Virus record (IMG/VR): IMGVR_UViG_3300045902_000374
Span: 1 to 36,953 of that record
Origin: a virus
Strand: one strand, 5' to 3'
DNA: 36,953 bases
The notes under the pieces are model-generated. The model saw only the letters and a list, made by a program, of their open reading frames with translations, made no database searches and had not been told where the DNA came from. Every line of letters begins with the position of its first letter. Position 1 is the first letter of the stretch. Shown one piece after another: positions 6,588 to 13,915 of the stretch. The translations under genes and the position numbers were made by a program.

Positions 6588-7229
6588 ATGGCAGTTATTC
6601 GTATTCGCAGAGGTTTAGAGGCGTCTATCGTCGCCGCCAACCTTCCATTAGGCGAAATTGTCCTCGCAACAGACACAGGGCGGCAGTTCTACGGGACTGG
6701 TTCAGGCGTAGCGCCGTTCAAGGTTGATTCGGCGGACGTACTAAATACTAACGTCGCTAACGGTCTTGCAAGATTGAACGGTTCCGGTATTTTGCCTACG
6801 TCTCTTCTCCCTGCGTTGGCAATTACAGACGTTTACGCAGTGGCGGACATCCCCGCGCGTGATGCGCTTGTTGTCGAAGAGGGCGATGTGGCGATTGTCG
6901 CTTCAGACGGCAAAACGTACATTTACGACGGTTCGGCATGGCTGGAAATTGCGGCGCCGGGCGGCGTTACATCTGTGAACGGTGAAACGGGAGTTGTTAC
7001 GCTCTCGCTAGACGACATCGCCAACGTTAATGCCGCTGCCCCGTCCAATGGGCAAGCGCTGATATTCGATGGAACAAACTGGGTTGCCGGCGCCAATGGC
7101 GTTTCTGTATTCACGTCCCTTACCGATACTCCTTCGACTTATGTTGGCGCGGAAACGTATTTTGTGCGTGTGAACGCGGCTGGCACTGAATTGGAGTTTA
7201 CGAACGAAATTGATGGCGGCACAATATAA
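6588..7229 (+). CDS. Tail fibre-like protein with Mtd-type N-terminal domain
   Basis: 213 residues with GAGG 9 bases before the ATG. The first 40 residues (AVIRIRRGLEASI, PLGEIVLATDTGRQFYGTGSG) match the small beta domain found at the start of the Bordetella phage major tropism determinant and many tail fibres. It serves for trimerisation or attachment. The middle has SVNGETGVVTLSLDDIANVNA, a repeat common in phage fibres, and FDGTNW. No reverse transcriptase or template repeat is nearby, so this is not a diversity-generating target. The next gene repeats the N-terminal domain. Confidence 0.75.
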   Translation: MAVIRIRRGLEASIVAANLPLGEIVLATDTGRQFYGTGSGVAPFKVDSADVLNTNVANGLARLNGSGILPTSLLPALAITDVYAVADIPARDALVVEEGDVAIVASDGKTYIYDGSAWLEIAAPGGVTSVNGETGVVTLSLDDIANVNAAAPSNGQALIFDGTNWVAGANGVSVFTSLTDTPSTYVGAETYFVRVNAAGTELEFTNEIDGGTI

Positions 7230-7444
7230 TGGCTGTCATTAGGATACGACGCGGATTAAATGCTAATATCCCCCTTGCAACTGGTTTGCAAGGGGAATTA
7301 GCTATTTCTACCGATACGAGGGAACTCTATGTTTCCACAGCAAACAACGCAAATTTTCAGCCGATGCAAATACAGGCTGCAAACGTTCTTAACAACCCTG
7401 CGACAAGCATTGTGGCTGTGCAGCGCTCTTGGCTAGGGATATGA
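7229..7444 (+). CDS. Stand-alone Mtd-type N-terminal domain protein
   Basis: 71 residues, overlapping the previous stop by one base (TAATG). It begins with the same ten residues, MAVIRIRRGL, as the previous protein and continues with GLQGELAISTDTRELYVSTA, so it is a short paralogue carrying only the anchor domain. The ending (ANVLNNPATSIVAV) parallels SADVLNTNVANGL in the longer copy. It overlaps the next gene by 4 bases (ATGA). It could be a real small adaptor, or the head of a fibre whose remainder is now the next gene. Confidence 0.65.
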   Translation: MAVIRIRRGLNANIPLATGLQGELAISTDTRELYVSTANNANFQPMQIQAANVLNNPATSIVAVQRSWLGI

Positions 7445-8427
7445 TACCAATAGTATTAACAGGCTCGAAAACGATAGAATTACAGTCCAGTGTAGCGACT
7501 GCAAATAGTATATTGTACGAGTTTAATTACGCAGACACAGACGGCGCGACATTTATCGAGGATTCAGTACAGGGTGGCAACGTAAACAGTTCTTTTTTCG
7601 TTGCTGTCCCTGCGCCGCCTACAGGTTTTCGCCGTATTGTACGTTCTTGGAATGTGTACAACGCAAGCGGCGGGAACGTTACAATCGCAATGCGAATCAA
7701 CGGCGTATTACAGTTCTCACAATTGCGGGGCGCAGGGGAACGCATACAAGATGGGGTGTCGTATCTTGCCACAGGCGCGCAAAACACAAGCGGCACGGCG
7801 GGGACAAACGCCGTGAGTTTTGTGAATATTACAAATCCGCAAACCATTTCAATAGGCTCAAAATCCCTTACCTACCCGAATACGCCTAACAGAGGTTGGA
7901 CAACGGGCAGCCGCGTTGTTCTTGCGAGCCTCGCAAATGTAAACAACCGGATGGAAGGCACTGTAACAGGAACGCCAACAGCGACGGCGGCGACCGTGCA
8001 AGTTGATTATGTTTCTGGTTCTGGTACGTTTTCAGATTTTCGGTTGTCTATTACAACAGATTCCCGCGTACTTGTGCAGGATATTCGCACGGGCGTCGCT
8101 ATGGTAAGCAATGGGACGCTTACCATAGATTCTATCGCTAACGGCGCTTTCAATGATTACGAAATTTATACGACTGGTTTTACAGGCGGCGCAACGGAAA
8201 ACAATCTAATTGACATTATTAACGCAAACGCAGGCAATTACTATTATATTGCAATATCAAGGGACGCAACGGCGGGGACAAAAACAATAAATTTTGCCGG
8301 CGCAGGTCGCACATACAATCGCTCTTACGGCACAGGCGCGTTGCCTATAGGAGTAAATGAAAAATGGATTTTTCTTGTACACGCGCGGAGCGCCACAGAG
8401 TTTGACGTCATTTCTCAAAAGGTATAA
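7441..8427 (+). CDS. Large beta-rich virion or fibre protein
   Basis: 328 residues from the ATG overlapping the previous stop; a TTG 12 bases upstream is a weaker alternative. The whole chain is Thr/Asn/Gly-rich with alternating strands (KTIELQSSVATANSILYEFNY, GGNVTIAMRINGVLQFSQL, GTLTIDSIANGAFNDYEIYTTGF), typical of stacked beta domains. The last part (NYYYIAISRDATAGTKTINFAGAGR, WIFLVHARSATEFDVISQKV) looks like a small jelly-roll. No named family. The position inside the operon marks it as a host-contact protein. Confidence 0.65.
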   Translation: MIPIVLTGSKTIELQSSVATANSILYEFNYADTDGATFIEDSVQGGNVNSSFFVAVPAPPTGFRRIVRSWNVYNASGGNVTIAMRINGVLQFSQLRGAGERIQDGVSYLATGAQNTSGTAGTNAVSFVNITNPQTISIGSKSLTYPNTPNRGWTTGSRVVLASLANVNNRMEGTVTGTPTATAATVQVDYVSGSGTFSDFRLSITTDSRVLVQDIRTGVAMVSNGTLTIDSIANGAFNDYEIYTTGFTGGATENNLIDIINANAGNYYYIAISRDATAGTKTINFAGAGRTYNRSYGTGALPIGVNEKWIFLVHARSATEFDVISQKV

Positions 8428-8429
8428 AA

Positions 8430-8957
8430 ATGGATGTTATTGTAAAAGTAATCGAAGGCAAGGTTTATCTTGCAGAGGAGAGCGATAGCAACACGGCTTT
8501 TGTCTCGCAAGAGGAATACGAGGCTATTGACAAAGTTGCAAATTACGAAATTGTTGATGGCGCGCTTGTAAAGATACAAGAAACGCCGGAATTGCCTTCG
8601 CCTACTATAGAAAAACTATCCGAAAATGAAGTGCGCGTCAAGGTTGTCGAAGGTACTGTTTATTTAGCCTCTGACGCAAGCGAGAACACGGCTATCATTA
8701 CCAAAGACGAATGGGAATCTATTGACAAAACGAAAGAATACGCGGTAATCAATGGCAATCTTATCGAGTATGACGATACTCCAATAGAGCCGCAAAAACC
8801 CGCAAAGCCGACACTAGATGTATTGTACGATAGCGAGGGCTGCGGGCTCCGTGAGCAAGTCAATGCGCTTTGGCTCGCAATAGGCGGCGACAAGTCCGAA
8901 TATGAACGGATTGAAAAGCTCCGCAATTTAGCGCGGGAAAGGTACAAGGCGTTGTAA
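8430..8957 (+). CDS. Structural accessory protein with internal duplication
   Basis: 175 residues, 2 bases after the previous stop, with AAAGG before the ATG. Residues 3-53 and 68-118 are two copies of one unit: VIVKVIEGKVYLAEE..., NTAFVSQEEYEAIDK, YEIVDGALVK against VRVKVVEGTVYLASD..., NTAIITKDEWESIDK, YAVINGNLIE. A proline-rich linker follows, then a helical C-terminus (LREQVNALWLAIGGDKSEY...). The unit is probably a small beta-rich domain. Function unknown; it could be an assembly chaperone or fibre linker. Confidence 0.65.
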   Translation: MDVIVKVIEGKVYLAEESDSNTAFVSQEEYEAIDKVANYEIVDGALVKIQETPELPSPTIEKLSENEVRVKVVEGTVYLASDASENTAIITKDEWESIDKTKEYAVINGNLIEYDDTPIEPQKPAKPTLDVLYDSEGCGLREQVNALWLAIGGDKSEYERIEKLRNLARERYKAL

Positions 8958-8958
8958 A

Positions 8959-9615
8959 ATGGTTCGCACTATGTTCCTTGCGATGCAGAATATACCTAGC
9001 TTCGCGGGCGGGATTCAGCCTACTGGCAGCCTTGTTCTTGGGCACAATTACGAGCAAAATGGCAATGATTTAACGACAAATTTCCCGCTTGGCACGGCTA
9101 ATGGTTCGCCGGTATATGCCAATAACTGGGCTGCGCAAGGCTATGGCATTACAAATTTTGGCGTAGGCGGGTTGCTTTATTTCGTTAATGCCAACATAAA
9201 TGCAGCCTTTGAGAGTGGTACGTTTACGGTAGCGTGGCATTTCCGTACAGGCGCGAACGTAGTAAATGGCAGCGCGTATCTTATCGGCGATGGCAGTACA
9301 TTCAACGGCTGTTTTTTGCGTTTGAACGGGACTGTTTTGCAATGGAACGGCGGCGGTAGCGGTAGTTTTTCTACGTCTTTAGCGGCGAATACAAACTATC
9401 ATGCGGCTGTAACTGTTGGAAGCGGCGCGACCACTTTTTATCTTAACGGTTCTTTTAATGGCGGATACGCAAACTCTGCGATAGTAGCGGGCGGAACGCA
9501 GTATAAAATAGGCAATGGCTGCGATGCAGACTTCCAAATATACGACTACGGCGTTTGGAATATTGCAATGAATGCAGAGCAAATAACAAATATCATGAAC
9601 AATTTAGCTCCCTAA
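8959..9615 (+). CDS. Laminin-G / concanavalin-like lectin-fold virion protein
   Basis: 218 residues, 1 base after the previous stop. From about residue 75 it follows the LamG jelly-roll pattern: FTVAWHFRTGANVVNGSAYL, FLRLNGTVLQWNGGG, TNYHAAVTVGSGATTFYLNG, and the ending DFQIYDYGVWNIAMNAEQI, the YD.gVWN.aLs.eqI signature of these domains. Such domains bind sugars, so this is a candidate receptor-binding or surface-glycan-binding protein. The N-terminal 70 residues would carry the virion attachment. Confidence 0.75.
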   Translation: MVRTMFLAMQNIPSFAGGIQPTGSLVLGHNYEQNGNDLTTNFPLGTANGSPVYANNWAAQGYGITNFGVGGLLYFVNANINAAFESGTFTVAWHFRTGANVVNGSAYLIGDGSTFNGCFLRLNGTVLQWNGGGSGSFSTSLAANTNYHAAVTVGSGATTFYLNGSFNGGYANSAIVAGGTQYKIGNGCDADFQIYDYGVWNIAMNAEQITNIMNNLAP

Positions 9616-9618
9616 ATT

Positions 9619-11016
9619 ATGCCACGAAACAAATTTATACGGCTCTATACCAAACTTTCCGGCGCGTTTACGGCAAGCGAGCTTGTCGCGCGTGAAATTG
9701 CTCTTGAGGAAAGCAGTAATAGCCTCGTAACGAAAAAGACGGATAATACTATATTGCGTTTTGGTACGGGCGGTGGTTCTTTGACTCCGCAACCGTACCA
9801 AGCCTCGCCGACGCTTGCAACGTTACGCGACGCCCTTGTTGCTAGCGGCGTAATGTTGCCGCAGCCTACGTATGCAGTATCTGGAGTAATAAGCGGTTCG
9901 GTTGATGCGGGCGTAAATTTGGCGCTTGTTGGGTCAAACACTTACAACACCACAAGCGGCGCGGGCGGTATTTTCAATTTTACCGGCGTCGTAGATGGCA
10001 CATATACTCTCACGCCAACAATTTCGGGGCACTATTTTACGCCAATTAACCGCACGGTAACCGTAAGCGGCGCGGATGTTACAGGGCAAAACTTTACGGC
10101 TGCTGTTTCTAGCGCTAGCAGGACGACAACCGCTACGCACGTCATTGTGCCAACGTCAAATTCAGGTAGATTACGGGCGGTAGTAAAATCTAGCTTTACC
10201 CTAGACGCGGCAACCTTCATTAATGCCACAGCGCAAGGATATACGCCATGCGTAGAGCAAAATAGAATCTTTGTGCCAAACGCAACAGGTGTTGGCACGG
10301 TAGGCGTTTGGGACGCTACATCGTTGGCGTATGTTGGCTCGTTTACGGCGGTATCTGGGCAAAATGGATTCCGCGCCTATTTTAGCGACGGTAAAATGGC
10401 AATTGTTACCGCCGGCGGCATCAGATTTGGGACGTACAATTTTGCCACCGACGTATTTACAAGCGGGACGCTCCTTGCAAACGAGGTTTATCCTCTTGAT
10501 TCAGACGCCGCGAACGGTAATATCTACATCGCTTCTACTCTTGGCGGGTCTCCTACTCGAAATATAACGGTTGTTAATATCGCAAGCGAGACCGTTACTG
10601 CGCGGCAAACTGTAAATGTAGGCTCGGCAAATTTGATAGCAGTCCAGTATGGCGCCGGCAAACTGCTGTGCGTCCCCTCGGGTGGCGTCGTCCAGCGTAT
10701 TGTGGACGCAACTACGTTTGTACAGTTTGGAAGCGACGTGCTACTTAGCACTACCGACCCGAATCGTATGGCATTCTCACAAGGGCACTGGTTCCAAACA
10801 AGCGGCGGGACTTCCGTGCGATGGATTAATGCAAGCGACGCGACAACTGGCACAATTACAGGTTTTACGGGCGGGGCTGGCTGTGTGGCAGACGATACGT
10901 ATGTGTATGTTGCCGACGCTTCTGGCAATAGGATTGTTCGCATTGACGCGGCAACTAAGACCGTTTTTGGCACGCCTGTAACAGGGCTCGCAACTCCCGC
11001 TTTCATACGTTCATAA
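9619..11016 (+). CDS. Adhesin with carboxypeptidase-regulatory-like and beta-propeller-like domains
   Basis: 465 residues, 3 bases after the previous stop. An N-terminal part (about 1-80) with a helical segment precedes a CarboxypepD_reg-like beta sandwich at about 84-160 (VSGVISGSVDAGVNLALVG, GGIFNFTGVVDGTYTLTPTISGHYFTP). The rest (about 175-465) is a series of blades (RIFVPNATGVGTVGVWDATSLAYVG, GNIYIAST, TYVYVADASGNRIVRIDAAT), resembling YVTN/NHL beta-propellers. These folds bind proteins or glycans. It is the last and largest protein of this operon. Confidence 0.7.
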   Translation: MPRNKFIRLYTKLSGAFTASELVAREIALEESSNSLVTKKTDNTILRFGTGGGSLTPQPYQASPTLATLRDALVASGVMLPQPTYAVSGVISGSVDAGVNLALVGSNTYNTTSGAGGIFNFTGVVDGTYTLTPTISGHYFTPINRTVTVSGADVTGQNFTAAVSSASRTTTATHVIVPTSNSGRLRAVVKSSFTLDAATFINATAQGYTPCVEQNRIFVPNATGVGTVGVWDATSLAYVGSFTAVSGQNGFRAYFSDGKMAIVTAGGIRFGTYNFATDVFTSGTLLANEVYPLDSDAANGNIYIASTLGGSPTRNITVVNIASETVTARQTVNVGSANLIAVQYGAGKLLCVPSGGVVQRIVDATTFVQFGSDVLLSTTDPNRMAFSQGHWFQTSGGTSVRWINASDATTGTITGFTGGAGCVADDTYVYVADASGNRIVRIDAATKTVFGTPVTGLATPAFIRS

Positions 11017-11026
11017 AACAAAAAAA

Positions 11027-11599
11027 ATGAAAGATTTCATAAAATTAAGCGGCACAAGCATCGTGGTTGTTTGCTTAGCAATAATGACGTTTGTTGTTGC
11101 GTGTTGTATGCAAGCATTTGCGCAAGCAGGCGACACCGAAAAAATTAGCGCCGTCGGAGCGCCTTCTTCGCTTACTAAGCAAGACGCGTATCGTTTGTTT
11201 GTGCGCAACCACATCGTTAGTAAGAGCGACACTATCAGCGTTTTTGTTACTCGTGTTATTGACGGCGATACGTTTGTTTGCGTATCATGCCCTACCTGCG
11301 ATGATTCTATTCGCATTCGTGTGTTGGAACTAGACACATTCGAGAAAACGCTTATACCACGATTATACCGCCAAGCGCGAATTTGGGGCATTAGCCCCTT
11401 TGAGGCTCTTGAAGCGGGGAAGATGGCGACCATTGAAGCCAAGCGACTGCTTGAGGGCAAAGAAGTTACGCTTCATCGAGGCGAAAGACGCGATGACAAT
11501 ATAGATATTTACGACAGGGTTTTGCGGTATGTTATTTTACCAAACGGATTTGACTATTCAAAACTTATGCGCGAAAAAGGGTTCAACGCACAAAAATGA
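11027..11599 (+). CDS. Exported staphylococcal-nuclease-like (SNase) nuclease
   Basis: 190 residues. A signal peptide covers about 1-34. It could be cut by signal peptidase I after AFAQA, or by the lipoprotein peptidase, since VVAC (23-26) fits a lipobox. The SNase domain keeps the active-site pattern: VIDGDTF with Asp79 and Asp81, Arg98 in IRIRVLELDTFE, Asp103, Thr104, Glu106, and Arg164 in YDRVL. The usual proline after DT is phenylalanine here. A short CPTC (88-91) lies in a loop. It would hydrolyse DNA or RNA outside the cytoplasm. It opens the lysis region, so it may clear host nucleic acid or act against competing phage. Confidence 0.85.
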   Translation: MKDFIKLSGTSIVVVCLAIMTFVVACCMQAFAQAGDTEKISAVGAPSSLTKQDAYRLFVRNHIVSKSDTISVFVTRVIDGDTFVCVSCPTCDDSIRIRVLELDTFEKTLIPRLYRQARIWGISPFEALEAGKMATIEAKRLLEGKEVTLHRGERRDDNIDIYDRVLRYVILPNGFDYSKLMREKGFNAQK

Positions 11600-11606
11600 T
11601 GTTTTT

Positions 11607-12110
11607 ATGCGCCCCAAAAATATTTTTTACACATTCGCAGTAAGACTTCCCAAACGCGCATACAATCTTGTCTTTCGGTGCGATTGGCGACCGATACGGT
11701 TTCTCATGGCGCTTGTGTTTTTTGGGTCGGCATTAGTACAAATTAAGTTTGCCCTTTCGCCTAATATGTTGGCGCTAGCAAGTTTTGTCTATTTTTGCGC
11801 ATCAATCAGTAGCATAGTTTTTGGCGGCTTTTACCTTTTTGTCAGTACGAGCGACAGCGCCGAAAATAATTCAAGGGCGCTTGAAAAACGATACTTGGTA
11901 GAATTGTCAATGTTTCTGGTGTGGATATGGGTAGCATACATTGACTGGTATGCCTACACTAATGGTATGATAAAGATGGACCCAGTTTCGTGGCAACATC
12001 ATATTATCATCAACGTTATTATTTCGCTCACTTTATTTTGTGCGTTTTTGAACGCCATAAGTTTAGCGGAAAACGTTAAAAACCAAGAAATTGGGGAGGG
12101 AAATGGATGA
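11607..12110 (+). CDS. Four-helix membrane protein, holin candidate
   Basis: 167 residues from the ATG 8 bases after the nuclease stop. An earlier in-frame start at 11529 lies inside the nuclease gene and is disfavoured. Four hydrophobic segments are visible at about 30-50, 54-82, 99-120 and 131-154 (FLMALVFFGSALVQI, LASFVYFCASISSIVFGGFY, MFLVWIWVAYIDWYAY, INVIISLTLFCAFLNAISL). The stop overlaps the next start by 8 bases. The position directly before a TM/coiled-coil gene and an endolysin suggests a holin or pore-forming lysis protein. Four helices are more than in most holins, so this is uncertain. Confidence 0.6.
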   Translation: MRPKNIFYTFAVRLPKRAYNLVFRCDWRPIRFLMALVFFGSALVQIKFALSPNMLALASFVYFCASISSIVFGGFYLFVSTSDSAENNSRALEKRYLVELSMFLVWIWVAYIDWYAYTNGMIKMDPVSWQHHIIINVIISLTLFCAFLNAISLAENVKNQEIGEGNG

Positions 12111-12597
12111 AAAAATATGGAACTTCGCGCTTAAAGTTGGCGGGACTGGCGGGTTTTTAATTGTTTGCGCGCTTTTAGCGTGGAAAGTCGGTTTGTTTTC
12201 TTGGCTTGGCGCTTGGGTTAATCGGAATAAGAGCGGTGAGGATACCCTTAAATTGATGAATGAAGCAAGCGCCGAAATTCATAATCGCCAAAAAGAAGAA
12301 ATTAAGGCGCTGCGCGAAGAAATCAAAGCGTTAAAGGAAGACCATAATAAAGAGTTGAAAGAAAAGAAAGAGGCTTTTGCAAGCCTTGAAGCGCAATACG
12401 ACTTACTTGCTTCTCAATATCGAGAAGCAAGACGCAACATCGGTTACGACGAAGCGCGGTTGCTGGCAGAAAACAGGCAACAGCGAGAGCGAATCATAGA
12501 ACTAGAATCGGAATTAGCGAAAGCGCAAGCGGAAATCGCAGCGCTTAAAAAGATTTTAAACTCCGACAACGATTACACTCCTATTTCATCCGAATAA
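12103..12597 (+). CDS. TM plus coiled-coil protein, inner-membrane spanin or holin-like candidate
   Basis: 164 residues from the ATG with a strong ribosome site (GGGGAGGG, 12093-12100); a TTG 12 bases upstream is less likely. One transmembrane helix (about 14-36, GGFLIVCALLAWKVGLFSWL) is followed by a long charged coiled coil (about 45-152; KEEIKALREEIKALKED, RIIELESELAKAQAEIAALKK). This is the makeup of inner-membrane spanins, which bridge to the outer membrane at the end of lysis, and of some holins. No clear lipoprotein partner gene is nested in it, although the preceding nuclease has a possible lipobox. It ends overlapping the endolysin start (TAATG). Confidence 0.6.
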   Translation: MDEKIWNFALKVGGTGGFLIVCALLAWKVGLFSWLGAWVNRNKSGEDTLKLMNEASAEIHNRQKEEIKALREEIKALKEDHNKELKEKKEAFASLEAQYDLLASQYREARRNIGYDEARLLAENRQQRERIIELESELAKAQAEIAALKKILNSDNDYTPISSE

Positions 12598-13202
12598 TGA
12601 CAGCGTTGCAATTAGCATCTATAACACGTCAGCCCGTATCTGAAATGGAACGGTGGGTTTTGCCGCTAACCCAAGTTTTCGAGCGCTTTGCAATCAATAC
12701 GCAGCGGAGAAAAGAATTTTTCTTAGCGCAAGTGGCTTTTGAAACGGCGGGTTTTACGCGCCTAGAAGAGAATTTTAGATACTCGCGACAACGATTGTTA
12801 GAGGTTTTCCCAAAATATTTCACTCCTGCAATTGCAGCCCAATACGCCGTCAACCCGCAAGCTATAGCCAATAGAGTTTATGCTAATCGCATGGGTAACG
12901 GCAATGAGGCAAGCGGCGACGGGTGGCGCTATCGTGGGCGGGGATTAAAGCATCTTACAGGGAAATGGAACTACGAACAATGCGCCCGCGATTTAGGCAT
13001 TGATATTGTGGAAAGCCCTGACCTGCTTTTAGAGCCAGATTACGCCGCTCTTTCGGCGGCTTGGTTTTGGGATAGGAACAAGTTAAACGCAATTGCGGAC
13101 AAGAATGATTTTAGTCTCCTCACAAGGCGGATTAACGGCGGAGTAAACGGCTTAAAAAATAGAGAAATTTTTTTACAACGCGCAAAAGCGCATAAACTCT
13201 AA
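12597..13202 (+). CDS. Endolysin, glycoside hydrolase family 19 (chitinase-like)
   Basis: 201 residues. The GH19 core shows AQVAFETAGFTRLEENFRYS (about 44-63), with Glu49 as the likely catalytic acid and Glu57 or Glu58 as the second. Next come GNGNEASGDGWRYRGRGLKHLTGKWNY, the family signature of phage lysozyme-like GH19 enzymes, and ESPDLLLEPDYAALSAAWFW. It cleaves peptidoglycan glycan strands to release virions. There is no signal peptide, so it needs a holin. The start overlaps the previous stop by one base. Confidence 0.93.
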   Translation: MTALQLASITRQPVSEMERWVLPLTQVFERFAINTQRRKEFFLAQVAFETAGFTRLEENFRYSRQRLLEVFPKYFTPAIAAQYAVNPQAIANRVYANRMGNGNEASGDGWRYRGRGLKHLTGKWNYEQCARDLGIDIVESPDLLLEPDYAALSAAWFWDRNKLNAIADKNDFSLLTRRINGGVNGLKNREIFLQRAKAHKL

Positions 13203-13206
13203 AACT

Positions 13207-13593
13207 ATGGATGAAGACCCAAAATACGTTCCGGCAATTACGCCCGTTTTGCCTAATATTAAACCGCCGGAACTCCCGGTAATTGATGAAAAGGCGCAAA
13301 AAAGGTTGCAAGAAGCTGTGCAATTAGCAAAGGAGCACAGAAAAATTATTACACAAGAGCCAACATTGCTAGAGAATATAAGCGAAAAAATTAAATCATT
13401 GAACAACGCAAGGGAAAAGATGACAACTAGCGTTGGCTTAGGCGCGGCGGCTTTCCATTATTACGAGGCTTTTGAAGCTTTTATCACCGGTAATATGGTT
13501 GTTGGCTGGCTGAAAATAGGGCAGGGGACGGTTGCCCTTGTTATCGGCATTATTTCAAGAGACCCACAATTAATTTCTAATAAAAAAGGATAA
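13207..13593 (+). CDS. Small protein with C-terminal hydrophobic segments, possible lysis accessory
   Basis: 128 residues, 4 bases after the endolysin. The N-terminal third is proline-rich (PAITPVLPNIKPPELPVI), the middle is a charged helix (KAQKRLQEAVQLAKEHRKI...), and the end has two mildly hydrophobic stretches (about 75-95 and 98-117, VVGWLKIGQGTVALVIGIIS). It could be a second holin or a membrane-linked structural protein. The family is not recognised. No clear ribosome site, so coupling to the endolysin is likely. Confidence 0.55.
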   Translation: MDEDPKYVPAITPVLPNIKPPELPVIDEKAQKRLQEAVQLAKEHRKIITQEPTLLENISEKIKSLNNAREKMTTSVGLGAAAFHYYEAFEAFITGNMVVGWLKIGQGTVALVIGIISRDPQLISNKKG

Positions 13594-13599
13594 TCAATC

Positions 13600-13869
13600 A
13601 TGCAAAATACAACACTTGACACGCAACAACTCGACAATTTCGAGGATGCTATCGTAAAATTTCTTACCGGTCTTGCCAACGGCTGGCAAAACGGCGAAGA
13701 AATCCCAAATTTGCTCAATATCGTTATGCAAATGCCGAATGCAAGCGCTATTGTATCTCAATGGAAAAACGCATGGCTCTCTGGCGACTACGACGCCGCT
13801 AGAGAAGAAGCGAAAGAGTACATTGATTATATTTTTGATTTTCTTGCTTCTCGCAAGGCAAATCCATAA
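13600..13869 (+). CDS. Small helical hypothetical protein
   Basis: 89 residues, ATG preceded by AAAAAAGGA 9 bases upstream. It is acidic and mostly helical (QLDNFEDAIVKFLTGLANGW, NLLNIVMQM, YDAAREEAKEYIDYIFDFLAS), with no membrane segment or known motif. It lies between the lysis genes and the second adhesin group and may be a small chaperone or regulator. Function unknown. Confidence 0.6.
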   Translation: MQNTTLDTQQLDNFEDAIVKFLTGLANGWQNGEEIPNLLNIVMQMPNASAIVSQWKNAWLSGDYDAAREEAKEYIDYIFDFLASRKANP

Positions 13870-13915
13870 TGGGGTTGCCTCTTTTTCTCCTATGCGTATT
13901 TTTTGATTTGCAATA

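Noticed and set aside
6588-7444. Possible diversity-generating retroelement target because of the Mtd-type domain
   Set aside because: No reverse transcriptase, template repeat or accessory gene is present in the window, and the repeats found are direct duplications within another gene.
11529-11606. Upstream in-frame extension of the four-TM protein
   Set aside because: It lies almost wholly inside the nuclease gene, and the ATG at 11607 just after the nuclease stop gives a cleaner arrangement.
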